From Agromyces ramosus (GTDB lineage Bacteria; Actinomycetota; Actinomycetes; Actinomycetales; Microbacteriaceae), in assembly GCF_030817175.1 (NCBI RefSeq), contig NZ_JAUSYY010000001.1, forward strand, positions 2,418,001 to 2,482,000: 64,000 bases of DNA. The letters are read 5' to 3'. Below are positions 17,565 to 26,429 of this stretch, piece by piece. The number at the start of each line of letters is the position of its first letter. Position 1 is the first letter of the stretch. The notes under the pieces are model-generated. The model saw only the letters and a program-made list of their open reading frames with translations. It ran no database searches and had not been told where the DNA came from. Position numbers and translations under genes: made by a program.

Positions 17565-19271
17565 TCAGCTCGCGGCGCGCTCCTCGAGGAGCCGCTCGCG
17601 CACCTGGCGCCGCAGCACCTTGCCGATGAGCGATCGAGGCAGTTCATCGACGGGCGTGATGCGCCTGGGCACCTTGTACGCGGTGAGGCTCTCGCGGCAG
17701 AAGTCGCGCAGCACCTCGGCGTCGAAGACCGCGCCCTCACGCAGCTCGACGGCCGCCGCGACCTCTTCGCCGCCCGCCGACCGGGGCAGGCCGACCACCG
17801 CGGCACCGCGCACGTCGGGGTGCCGCAGCAGTGCGCCCTCGACCTCCGATGGCGAGACGTTGAAGCCGCCCGTGATGATGAGCTCCTTCACCCGGTCGAC
17901 GACCGACACGAAGCCGTCGTCGGCGACGCGCACGATGTCGCCCGTGCGGAGCCAGCCGTCGGGCAGCAGCGTCTCGGCCGTCTCGGTCGGGCGCCGCCAG
18001 TAGCCCTGGAACACCTGCGGGCCGCGAATGAGCAGCTCGCCCGCTTCACCCGCCGGCCGGTCGTCGTCGGGATGCTCCGGGTCGACGACGCGGATCTCGG
18101 TGCTCGGGAACGGCACGCCCACCGTGCCGGGGCGCCGCGTCGGCCCCATCGGGTTGCCGAGTGCGACGGGCGAGGACTCGGTCATGCCGTAGCCCTCGAC
18201 GAGGAGGCCGCCGGTCACGGTCTCCCATCGCTCGACGGTGGCTTCGGGCAGGCTCATCGCGCCCGAGATGGCGAAGCGGATGCCCCGGAGCGGCGCCGTG
18301 CCGCGCTGCTCCGCCGCCCGGGCGAGCGCGTCGTAGATCGGCGGCACCGCGGGCAGGAACGTGGGCGGCGAGTGCTTCGCCGCCGCGAACACGAGATCGA
18401 CGTCGAACTTCGGGAAGAGCACGAGCCGAGCGCCGAGGCTCATCGCGAAGGTCAGGCAGAGCGTCATGCCGTAGGCGTGGAACAGGGGCAGCACCCCGTA
18501 GAACACCTCGTCGCCCTCGCGGAGGCCCGGCACCCAGGCTCGGCCCTGCATGGCGTTGGCGCGCAGGTTGCGGTGCGTGAGCACCGCGCCCTTCGGGGTG
18601 CCGGTCGTGCCGCTCGTGTACTGCAGCAGGGCGATGTCGTCGAGCCCCGGCCGCGGATGCCGCTTCGAGATGGGCCGGCCACCGGCCACCTTCTCCCAGG
18701 CCGCGACGCCGCGGGCGGTCGGCTTGGTGGTGAGGGCGGCGCGCGACGCCCGGGCCTTGCGGATCGGCAGGCGAAGGGCCATCCGTTTGCCGAAGGGCAG
18801 GGCGCGCGTGAGGTCGACGGCGATCAGGTGCGCCGGCCGGATGTCGCGTGGAAAGTCGGCGACCGTGTCGGCCACCGCATCCCACACGACCGCGACCTTC
18901 GCCTCGTGGTCCTCGAACTGGTGCCGCAGCTCGGGCGGCGTGTAGAGCGGATTGTGCTCGACCACGATCGCGCCGAGCCGCAGCACCGCGTAGAACGCGG
19001 CGACGTGCTGCGGGCAGTTCGGCAGCACGAGCGCGACCCGGTCGCCGGCGCGCACCCCGAGTCGACGCAGCCCCTCGGCGGCGCGCGCGATCTGCGAGCC
19101 CAGCTCGCGGTAGCTCGTCTCGGCCCCGAAGAACTCGAGGGCGGTGCGACCGCCGAAGCGGGCGACCGCATCGTCGATCATGTCGGCGAGTGTCTGCGTG
19201 GGCTGCTCGATCTCGTGCGGCACCTCCTCGGCGTAGTGGGCCAGCCAGGGTCGGTGCTCGTACGGATTCAC
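17565..19271 (-). CDS. fadD: Long-chain fatty acid-CoA ligase
   Basis: A 568-residue ANL-superfamily adenylating enzyme that activates a fatty acid to acyl-CoA via acyl-AMP. Core motifs are YTSGTTGTPKGAVLTH (P-loop), YGMTESSP, GWLRTGDI, DRVKELIITGGFNVSP and the C-terminal Lys in LPRSLIGKVLRR. I chose the GTG at 19271 because it overlaps the stop of the upstream gene as GTGA. No signal or membrane helix. Linked upstream to a lipid phosphatase/diacylglycerol kinase gene, which suggests a lipid-turnover operon, although that partner is frameshifted here. Confidence 0.88.
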   Translation of the reverse strand: MNPYEHRPWLAHYAEEVPHEIEQPTQTLADMIDDAVARFGGRTALEFFGAETSYRELGSQIARAAEGLRRLGVRAGDRVALVLPNCPQHVAAFYAVLRLGAIVVEHNPLYTPPELRHQFEDHEAKVAVVWDAVADTVADFPRDIRPAHLIAVDLTRALPFGKRMALRLPIRKARASRAALTTKPTARGVAAWEKVAGGRPISKRHPRPGLDDIALLQYTSGTTGTPKGAVLTHRNLRANAMQGRAWVPGLREGDEVFYGVLPLFHAYGMTLCLTFAMSLGARLVLFPKFDVDLVFAAAKHSPPTFLPAVPPIYDALARAAEQRGTAPLRGIRFAISGAMSLPEATVERWETVTGGLLVEGYGMTESSPVALGNPMGPTRRPGTVGVPFPSTEIRVVDPEHPDDDRPAGEAGELLIRGPQVFQGYWRRPTETAETLLPDGWLRTGDIVRVADDGFVSVVDRVKELIITGGFNVSPSEVEGALLRHPDVRGAAVVGLPRSAGGEEVAAAVELREGAVFDAEVLRDFCRESLTAYKVPRRITPVDELPRSLIGKVLRRQVRERLLEERAAS

Positions 19272-20909
19272 CGTGCGATCGTATTCCTCGTGACTGGTCT
19301 CGTGCTGGCAATCGCGTCGCCGGCTCGTGGCGTCGCGGCCGGCCGGTACACGCTGAGCGACGCGGCCACCACCCGCACGGTGCTGCGGTATCCGAGCCGC
19401 GGGTCGCGGGCGGAGGCCTCGGCCGTCGCCTCGAGCGCGACCTCGCCGTCGTGGGCGAAGCCGGGCGGCTGCCCGTGCCGCGGGTGCACCGTCACCTCGA
19501 GTGACTTCGTGGTGAACGACTCGATGCGCCGGGGCAGCAGCCGGATGCTCCGCAGCACCGCGCTCGTGCGCCGGCCGAACGCGAGCGACGCCGCCGCCCG
19601 GGCGCGAGAGCCGGCGTGCAGCATCCGCACGTCGAGCACGCCGCCGTCGAGGCGCCGTCGTTGCAGGGGCGCGGGGGTACCCGGGTCGTTCGGCCCGACG
19701 CCCACGAAGAGCGTCCAGACCCGGGCGCGGCGTCCGGCGACCACGATCGTCACCGGGTCGGAGCGGCGGAGCACGCGTGCTGCGGCGATCACGGCGGCGG
19801 GCCACTTGCCCCAGCGCTGCTCGCGCCGCTCCCGCTCGGCGACGAAGTCGGGGTAGATGCCCACCGAGGCCGTGTTCAGCACGGTGATCGGCTGGTCGTC
19901 GCCGAACGCGAGCTCCGCGACATCCGCCCGCACACCCTCGCCGCGCTGCAGCGCATCGACGGCGAAGTCGACGGATGCCACGCCCGCCGTGCGCGCGAAG
20001 TGGTTGAAGGTGCCGCCCGGCACGACGACGAGCGGCAGGCCGGCCGCCCTCGCCTGGTGGGCGACCGACGCGACCGATCCGTCGCCGCCGCACACGCCGA
20101 GGATGCGGGGCGGGTGGTCGCGTGCGAGCACCGCGCGCACCACCTCGCCGGGATCCTCGTCGTTGTCGAGGAGCTGGATCTCGGCGTTGGGCAGGCGATC
20201 GGCGAGCACCCTCGCCGGGTCCTGCCGCACGACGCCCGTGCCCGACGACCGGTTCACGACGAAGAACACCCCGTCGCCGTCGGGCGAGGCGGGCAGGGTG
20301 CAGTCGCGACCGCTCGGCGGGGGCAGCGGCATCTCGCCGGGCCGGGGGCGCACGAGGACGGCGCTGAGCCCGGCGACCCAGACGCCGAGCGCGATGCCGC
20401 CGACGACATCGGACAGCCAGTGCGCGCCCGTGTGCAGCCGCGAATACGCGACCCCGAGCGCCGCGGGCGCGAGCGTCGCGCCGAGCCGAGGCGACTCGAG
20501 GGCGACCTCCGGCCGCGAACGCGGCGGCACTCGCCGAATGGCCCGACGGGAACGACGGCGTGACCGGGGGCTTCGGCAGGTGCCGGCCGATCGGGACGTC
20601 GGCCAGCAGCGGGCGGTCACCGCCGAAGATGCGCTTCGCGATGAGGTTCGTGAGCGCGCTCGCCACGAGGAGCGACACGAGGCCGCGGCCGGCGGCGCGA
20701 CGACGGCCGACCACGAAGAACGCGCCCGCGAGGCTCCACCAGAGCACGCCCTTGTCGGCGAACCCGCTCACGTGCGACCAGAACCGGTCGGCGAGTGGAT
20801 GCGCGTGCCGCCCGTTCACGGCCGCGCCGGCCGCGGCATCCACGCGCCGCACCCAATGCGGCAGGATCCGGGTGCGGCGCACGGCGACGCGGAGGCTCGT
20901 GAATGCCAT
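19268..20909 (-). pseudogene. PAP2 phosphatase-diacylglycerol kinase fusion, frameshifted
   Basis: An intact version would be a bifunctional membrane protein of about 547 residues: an N-terminal PAP2 acid phosphatase and a C-terminal DagK/YegS-type lipid kinase. From the ATG at 20909 one frame encodes the first two PAP2 motifs (KRIFGGDRP and PSFPSGHSASAAAFAAG). The third motif (SRLHTGAHWLSD) and the whole kinase domain (GGDGSVASVAHQA, GGTFNHFARTAG, FVGVGPND) lie in the next frame. The switch is at about 20505-20512, where the coding strand reads GGCCGGAGGTCG; removing one base (the A) restores continuity. Either a real one-base insertion, a sequencing error, or recoding. The stop at 19268-19270 overlaps the fadD start. 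Confidence 0.75.
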
Positions 20910-20973
20910 CCCGACAGCGTAGGTGCGGGCGCGGGTCGCGTCCACGGGTTGCGGAGCGGCGCGCGAAGATGCT

Positions 20974-21615
20974 TCAGATCAGGCCCAACTCCATGGCCCG
21001 GGTCACGGCGCGAGTGCGGTCGTTCACCTCGAGCTTCTCGAAGACGTGCAGCAGGTGCGTCTTCACGGTCGCCTCGCCGATGAAGAGCGACCGGGCGATC
21101 TCGGGGTTCGATCGGCCCGTGGCGACCAGACGCAGCACCTCGAGCTCGCGCGGCGAGAGCTGGGGGGCAGCGGATGCCGCGGAGGCACCTGCGCGAACGC
21201 GGGAGACGAGTTTCGCCGCGATCGACGGCGCGAGCACGGTCTCGCCGGCGGCGACGGCGCGGATGCCGGCGAGGATCTCCGCCTGCGGCGCCGCCTTCAG
21301 CAGGTAGCCGCTCGCACCCGCCTCGATCGCGGCGAGGATGTGGTCGTCGGTCTCGTACGTCGTGAGCACGAGCACCCGCGTGCCAGGCGACGTCGCGACG
21401 ATGCGGGCGGTCGCCGCGGCGCCGTCGAGCACCGGCATCCTGAGGTCCATGAGCACGAGGTCGGGTCGCTCCGCTTCGGCGACGGCGACCGCCTGGGCGC
21501 CGTCGGCCGCCTCTCCGACGACCTCGATGCCGGGCTCCGACTCGAGGAGCCCGACGATGCCCGCTCGCACGATGGGGTGGTCGTCGGCCACGACGATGCG
21601 GATCGGATCGGTCAT
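20974..21615 (-). CDS. LuxR/NarL-family response regulator
   Basis: A 213-residue regulator: receiver domain with IVVADDHPIVRAG, the phospho-acceptor Asp in LVLMDLRMP and Lys in GYLLKAAP, then a LuxR HTH (LSPRELEVLRLVATGRSNPE, followed by GEATVKTHLLHVFEKLEV). Its ATG overlaps the stop of the kinase gene (ATGA at 21612-21615). The operon order ABC ATPase, ABC permease, kinase, regulator implies that this pair controls expression of its own exporter. Confidence 0.9.
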   Translation of the reverse strand: MTDPIRIVVADDHPIVRAGIVGLLESEPGIEVVGEAADGAQAVAVAEAERPDLVLMDLRMPVLDGAAATARIVATSPGTRVLVLTTYETDDHILAAIEAGASGYLLKAAPQAEILAGIRAVAAGETVLAPSIAAKLVSRVRAGASAASAAPQLSPRELEVLRLVATGRSNPEIARSLFIGEATVKTHLLHVFEKLEVNDRTRAVTRAMELGLI

Positions 21616-22853
21616 TCGGTGGCTCCTGCGGCTCCTGCGGCGTTGTCGGCGCGGTCGGTGGTGTCGACGGTGTCGTCGTGGGCATCGGGCCGGGCGCTCG
21701 GCACGGTGACGCGGAGCACGGTGCCGCCGCCCGCGCCCGGCTCGACCGCGAACGACCCGCCGACCAGCGCAGCCCGGTCGCGGAGGCCCGCGAGCCCGAA
21801 CCCGCGCTCGCCCGGCACCGTGGAGCCGGGCCCGACGCCGTCGTCGCGCACGCTCAGCACGACCTCGTCGCCGACCGGGGCGAGTGCGACCGTGACCTCG
21901 GCATGTGACGCCTGAGCGTGCTTCCGCACGTTCGCGAGGCCCTCCTGCGCGGCGCGGAGCAGCACGACCTCGTGTTCGCGGCTGAGTGCCGCGGCATCCG
22001 ATGTCACCGTGACCTGCACCCCCGTCTCGCGCTCGAACGAAGAGCCGAGGCGACGCAGGGCATCGCCGAGTCCACCGTCGGCCGAGATGGGTGCGAGCGA
22101 TGCCACGAGCCCCCGCGCCTCGGTGAGCGCGTCGCGGGCCATCTGCTCGATGAGCTCGACGTCACCGCGCGCTGCGTCGGCCGCCTCGCCGTCGACCGGC
22201 GCCAGCCGATTGCCCGCCCGCTGCGCCACCATCACGAGCCCGGTGAGGCTCTGTGCGATCGTGTCGTGGATCTCACGGGCAAGCCGTGCCCGTTCGTCGA
22301 CGACGCCCGCATCGCGATGCATCGCGGCGAGCTGACCCTGCGCCGCCTGCAACTCCGCAAGGAGCCGCCCGCGTTCCTCGCCGTATTCGGCGATGCGGGT
22401 GATCCAGAGTCCGAGCGCGATGCTGAAGACGACGGAGAGTGTCGCAATGGGCACGCCGCTGAACGGGTCGCCGAAGTGCAGGGCGTAGCCGACGGCCATG
22501 CCGGCGGCCACCAGCACATTCGACGCGATGGCGGCGGCGATCGCGGGCGCCGTGGCCCACAGGAACGGATACACGAAAGCTTGCAGGATCGCGACGCCGG
22601 GCTCGAAGAATGCGCCGACCGCGACGATCGCCGCGAACGAGACCGCGATCATGACGTAGTGCCCCATCGGCGCCGCGGGCTCCCCAGTGGCGACGAAACG
22701 GCGCGCATACACGGCGTACAGCACGAGGAAGGCGGCGGCAGCGGCCCACGTGCCCCATTCGCCCGAACCGTACGGCGGCTCCCGAAGGGTGATGAGCACG
22801 GTGACGGATGCCACGGCGATCGCCGCGGCATCCCACCACCGCACTGTCAGCAT
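21612..22853 (-). CDS. Sensor histidine kinase (DesK/NarL-type)
   Basis: A 413-residue kinase with about five or six N-terminal membrane helices and no large extracellular sensor. A short coiled-coil (EERGRLLAELQAAQGQLAAM) leads to the HisKA_3 helix with the phospho-His in ARLAREIHDTIAQSLTGLV. The ATPase has EGLANVRKHAQA, SVRDDGVGPG and GFGLAGLRDRAALVGG. I chose the ATG at 22853, with GAAGG eight bases upstream and 20 bp after the permease stop. Kinases with little extracellular loop beside an ABC-2 exporter often respond to membrane-active compounds. Confidence 0.88.
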   Translation of the reverse strand: MLTVRWWDAAAIAVASVTVLITLREPPYGSGEWGTWAAAAAFLVLYAVYARRFVATGEPAAPMGHYVMIAVSFAAIVAVGAFFEPGVAILQAFVYPFLWATAPAIAAAIASNVLVAAGMAVGYALHFGDPFSGVPIATLSVVFSIALGLWITRIAEYGEERGRLLAELQAAQGQLAAMHRDAGVVDERARLAREIHDTIAQSLTGLVMVAQRAGNRLAPVDGEAADAARGDVELIEQMARDALTEARGLVASLAPISADGGLGDALRRLGSSFERETGVQVTVTSDAAALSREHEVVLLRAAQEGLANVRKHAQASHAEVTVALAPVGDEVVLSVRDDGVGPGSTVPGERGFGLAGLRDRAALVGGSFAVEPGAGGGTVLRVTVPSARPDAHDDTVDTTDRADNAAGAAGATE

Positions 22854-22873
22854 GCTGCTACCTTCGCACGCGG

Positions 22874-23689
22874 TCACGCGTCTCGTCGGATCCATCGAAA
22901 GGTCAACCGGCTGATGACGAGCCCGACGACGAGCCATGCGACGAGCCAGAACGCGACCCACCCGAGCTCCCACTCGCCCTGTTGCTCGAGCACCTTGAAC
23001 GCATCGGGCAGGAACACGGAGCGCATGCCCTGCGCCATCCACTTCAGCGGGAACAGGCTCGCGACGTTCTGCATCCACTCGGGCAGGATGTTGAAGCGCA
23101 GGTAGACGCCCGAGATGAACTGCAGCACGAGCACGATCGGGATGACGACCGCCGTCGCGCTCTTGCCCGAGCGCGGCACCGCCGAGAGCGCGATGCCGAG
23201 GAGGGCCGAGGTCGCGACCCCGAGCACGAACACCCATGCGAACGTGAGCCACGCCCCTGCCTCGGTGGGCATGGCGATGCCGAAGAGCGTCGCCGAGACG
23301 AGCAGCAGGAGCGCCGCCTGCAGCGTGGCCGTCACGAACACCTGGCCGATCTTGCCGAGGAAGTACGACACCGGCGAGAGGGGCGTGCCCCCGAGTCGCT
23401 TGAGCGTGCCGTCGCCCTTCTCGGTGGCGATGTCGACGGCGAGGTTCTGCACGCCTGACAGCAGCATGCCGGCCGCGAGCATGCCGGGAAGGTAGTAGGC
23501 GCCCACCGAGATCCCCTCGACGCCGGGGGCGACTTCGATGTCGCCGGCGGCACTGAAGGCCGCCGTGAAGATGCCGAGCATGATGATCGGGAACAGGAAG
23601 GTGAAGAACACCGCGTCGGGCGAGCGGAAGTAACCCTTCGTCTCGTAGCCGATGCGCGACGCGCCGATCGGCAGGATTCCGGTGCTCAT
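22874..23689 (-). CDS. ABC-2 type exporter permease
   Basis: A 271-residue membrane subunit with six predicted helices and the ABC-2 pattern. It starts with an amphipathic N-terminus (IGASRIGYETKGYFRSPDAVFFTFLFPI). The coupling region NLAVDIATEKGDGTLKRLGGTPLSP is the typical cytoplasmic loop that contacts the ATPase. Its ATG overlaps the ATPase stop by four bases (23686-23689). It forms a DrrB-like exporter with that ATPase, probably for a drug, peptide or lipid; the substrate is unknown. Confidence 0.87.
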   Translation of the reverse strand: MSTGILPIGASRIGYETKGYFRSPDAVFFTFLFPIIMLGIFTAAFSAAGDIEVAPGVEGISVGAYYLPGMLAAGMLLSGVQNLAVDIATEKGDGTLKRLGGTPLSPVSYFLGKIGQVFVTATLQAALLLLVSATLFGIAMPTEAGAWLTFAWVFVLGVATSALLGIALSAVPRSGKSATAVVIPIVLVLQFISGVYLRFNILPEWMQNVASLFPLKWMAQGMRSVFLPDAFKVLEQQGEWELGWVAFWLVAWLVVGLVISRLTFRWIRRDA

Positions 23690-24579
23690 GCGAGTGCCTC
23701 CTCGTCGTCGCGCGCGTCGGCGCCGGCCGCGCGCACCAGTTGCAGGTAGATGTCTTCCAGGCCCGGCCGGATGACCTCGAGCCCCTCGGGCTCGCGGCCG
23801 AGTTCCGCCACGACGGATGCCACGAGCTCGGCCGGCCGCTCGGTGCGCACCTCGTGCGGGGCGCCGTCAGCGCCTCGCCATCGCACGATGGGCACCCGCG
23901 CGTCGGCGCCGCCGAGCGAGTCGACCGGCCCGACGTCGACGAGCTTCCCCCCGAGGATGACGCCCGCGCGGTCGCCGAGCTGCGCGGCCTCGTCGAGGTA
24001 GTGAGTCGTCAGGAGGATCGTCGTGCCCTCGGCCTTGAGGCCGCGGATGAGGTCCCAGAACTCGCGGCGCGCCTCGGGGTCGAACCCTGTCGTCGGCTCG
24101 TCGAGGAACAGCAGCTCGGGCCGGCCGATGATGCCGAGCGCGACGTCGACGCGTCGGCGCTGCCCGCCCGAGAGCTTGGAGATGCGCGTGCGCGCCTTCG
24201 CCTCGAGGCCCACGGCGGCGATCACCTCGTCGACGTCGCGCGGGTTCGGGTAGAACTTCGCGAAGTGCGCGAGCTGCTCGCGCACCGTGAAGACGCCGCT
24301 CTCGGTGGCCGACTGCAGCACGATGCCGACCCGCGCCTTCCAGTCGAGCCCCGCATGCGCGGGATCGGCGCCGAGCACGCTCACCTCGCCGGCGGTGCGC
24401 AGCCGGTAACCCTCGAGGATCTCGACGGTCGTCGACTTGCCGGCACCGTTGGGTCCGAGCAGGGCGAAGGTCTCGCCGCGTGCGATGTCGAGGTCGATGC
24501 CGTCGACCGCGGCGAGCCTCCCGTAGACCTTGCGGAGCCCGCGGATCCGCACCGCGGCATCCGTGCGTGTGATGTCCAT
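23686..24579 (-). CDS. ABC transporter ATPase, DrrA-like
   Basis: A 297-residue ATP-binding subunit. Walker A is GPNGAGKSTT, the signature LSGGQRRRVDVALG, Walker B LLFLDEPTTGFDPE and the H-loop LLTTHYLDEA. A C-terminal extension of about 80 residues ends with EGLEVIRPGLEDIYLQLV, typical of DrrA-type exporters. Start at ATG 24579; the ORF continues upstream to 24639 but that part lacks homology-like features and runs into the repeat cluster. It heads the four-gene exporter/two-component operon. Confidence 0.9.
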   Translation of the reverse strand: MDITRTDAAVRIRGLRKVYGRLAAVDGIDLDIARGETFALLGPNGAGKSTTVEILEGYRLRTAGEVSVLGADPAHAGLDWKARVGIVLQSATESGVFTVREQLAHFAKFYPNPRDVDEVIAAVGLEAKARTRISKLSGGQRRRVDVALGIIGRPELLFLDEPTTGFDPEARREFWDLIRGLKAEGTTILLTTHYLDEAAQLGDRAGVILGGKLVDVGPVDSLGGADARVPIVRWRGADGAPHEVRTERPAELVASVVAELGREPEGLEVIRPGLEDIYLQLVRAAGADARDDEEALA

Positions 24580-24636
24580 GCTCCGAGCCTGCCGCGTCGT
24601 CGCCTCGCGCGGCAGCCCCCATGCGGTCGATTCGAC

Positions 24637-24688
24637 CATCCACCGATGGGTGGATGATGCCGCACCATCAATGGTGGATGCATCCCAC
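24637..24688. promoter_or_regulatory. Cluster of GGTGGATG repeats upstream of the exporter operon
   Basis: CATCCACC (24637-24644) and GGTGGATG (24649-24656) are perfect inverted arms with a four-base centre, and GGTGGATG recurs at 24673-24680. CACCAT and ATGGTG (24663-24676) form a second dyad, followed by the palindrome GGATGCATCC (24676-24685). The cluster is 58-109 bp upstream of the ATPase start and is a good candidate binding region for the operon's response regulator. Confidence 0.6.
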
Positions 24689-24853
24689 GCGGTGCCCGGT
24701 GCGCGCGTGTGCCGCGAGGCCCCGCGATCCTCGCCTCCTGGCCTGAGTGGGGCGTATCGGGAACGTGCGCGCGGCCGGATATGCTTCAGCAGCGTGTCCG
24801 GCGATGAATGCCGTGCATTTCCCCCGCGCTCTGCGCCCTACCCAGAGGATTCG

Positions 24854-26428
24854 ATGACGAACCACCTCATTCCGCGCGCGCGATCGCGCGCGATCACGCT
24901 GCTCCTCGCCCTCAGCTTGTCGGCTGGCGCCGCCCTCGGCGGCTCGGTGCCGGCATCAGCCGACGAGACGTCTGGCACCATCTCCGGAACCATCGTCGGC
25001 CAAGGAGATCCTGCGGTGCCCTTGACGGGTGGCGCCGAAGTCACGGTCTACCCCGTGGACTCGACGATGCCGAGAGGTTTCGCATCCGCAACGGCGGGGG
25101 CGTTCACCCTGTCCTTCCTTCCGGCCGGCGAGTACCGGCTGGCGGTGCGCCAGTGGATGGCCACCGGGTGGGCCAACGTCCCCGCGATGGCCGGCTTCAG
25201 GCCGACGCTCGAGGAACTCGCCACCCTGCCGATCGTGCAGGTCGTTGCCGGGAGCACTACGACCACCGAGGTCGTGCTTCCTCGCCTGGCGTCGATCAGG
25301 GGCACCGTCACCTCCGCTGTCGATGGCTCCGCTGTCGCCGGCGCGTCCGTGTCGGTGACCAACGTGGCGCCGTTCGGCCGCGGCGGGTACGCGACGACGG
25401 ATGCCGCAGGTACCTACGTGATCGAAGGGCTGGACGCCGGATCCTACCGCCTGTCGGTCAGCTCGGGCGGGCTCGCCCCGTTCGAGTCCCCCGAGCTCGT
25501 CGTCGTCGGTGCCGGAGCTGCTGTGACGGGGGTCGACGCCGTGTTGAGCCGTGGCGGCACGATCTCGGGAGTTGTCACTTCGAGCGACGGTTCATCGGTC
25601 GTGGGCTCCCCGGTGAGCGTCCACGGAGCGAACGGATGGACCGTCAAGGTGACCAGCGTCAGAGCGGATGGCACCTACACGATCGATGCTCTTGCGCCCG
25701 GCGAGTACCGACTCGGCTTCGGCACGTTCAAGGACACCCCGGGGGAGTTCATCGAGGAGTGGTATTCCGACGCAGTCGACTTCGACTCGGCGACGGTCAT
25801 CACGATCGCTGACGGCGAGACGCTCACGGGCTTCGACGCCGAGATCGCTCCGTTCGCTGAAACGATCGTTCCCGGCACCGTCACGATCGTCGGCAACGCC
25901 GCTCCGGGCGAGACGCTGACCGTCCACAACGGCACCTGGACTCCCGCCCTCGATACGACTCGGCACGAATGGCTTCGCGACGGCCAGCCGATCGAGGGCA
26001 CCTTCTGGAACCAGTACACCGTCACCGAGGCCGACCTCGGAACCCGTATCTCGGTACGCGTCACCGGCTCCGCATTCGGCGTGCGTTCGGCCACGACGAC
26101 GAGCGAACCCACCAAGGTCGTGAAGCAGCGCATGGCGCCGGGCATGCCGTCAATCGTCGGCGCTCCCCAGGTCGGCGGACTCCTCACGGTCGAGCCAGGC
26201 GACTGGACGCCCGACCCGGTGCGCTTCTCCTACCAGTGGCTGCGCTGGGGCCAGCCCATCGAGGGAGCCACGTCGCGCAAGTACACTCCCACCGAGCAGG
26301 ACGCCGGAGCGTACCTCTCCGTGCGGGTCACGGGCCACAAGCCCGGCTGGGGGGCCACGAGCGTCGTGAGCGCGTGGTCGGGTCCCGTGCAGGCGGTGCC
26401 GATCTTCGTTCCGACCGCGCAGGGGTGA
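24854..26428 (+). CDS. Secreted surface protein with CarboxypepD_reg-like repeats
   Basis: A 524-residue extracellular protein. The Sec signal peptide spans residues 1-37 (basic SRAITLLLALSLSAGAALGG, cleavage after PASA). Three CNA-B/carboxypeptidase-regulatory-like beta-sandwich repeats follow, each with a G-T-I/V-x-S/G-x-V start and a YxIxxLxxGxYRL-type end (GAFTLSFLPAGEYRLAV, GTYVIEGLDAGSYRLSV, GTYTIDALAPGEYRLGF). The C-terminal third has two repeats of the pattern VGxxLTVxxGxWTP...YQWLRxGQPIEGA...Y, an Ig-like module common in Microbacteriaceae exoproteins. No LPXTG or C-terminal anchor is seen. Start ATG 24854 behind AGAGGA. Function is probably adhesion or a structural scaffold. Confidence 0.75.
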   Translation: MTNHLIPRARSRAITLLLALSLSAGAALGGSVPASADETSGTISGTIVGQGDPAVPLTGGAEVTVYPVDSTMPRGFASATAGAFTLSFLPAGEYRLAVRQWMATGWANVPAMAGFRPTLEELATLPIVQVVAGSTTTTEVVLPRLASIRGTVTSAVDGSAVAGASVSVTNVAPFGRGGYATTDAAGTYVIEGLDAGSYRLSVSSGGLAPFESPELVVVGAGAAVTGVDAVLSRGGTISGVVTSSDGSSVVGSPVSVHGANGWTVKVTSVRADGTYTIDALAPGEYRLGFGTFKDTPGEFIEEWYSDAVDFDSATVITIADGETLTGFDAEIAPFAETIVPGTVTIVGNAAPGETLTVHNGTWTPALDTTRHEWLRDGQPIEGTFWNQYTVTEADLGTRISVRVTGSAFGVRSATTTSEPTKVVKQRMAPGMPSIVGAPQVGGLLTVEPGDWTPDPVRFSYQWLRWGQPIEGATSRKYTPTEQDAGAYLSVRVTGHKPGWGATSVVSAWSGPVQAVPIFVPTAQG

Positions 26429-26429
26429 G

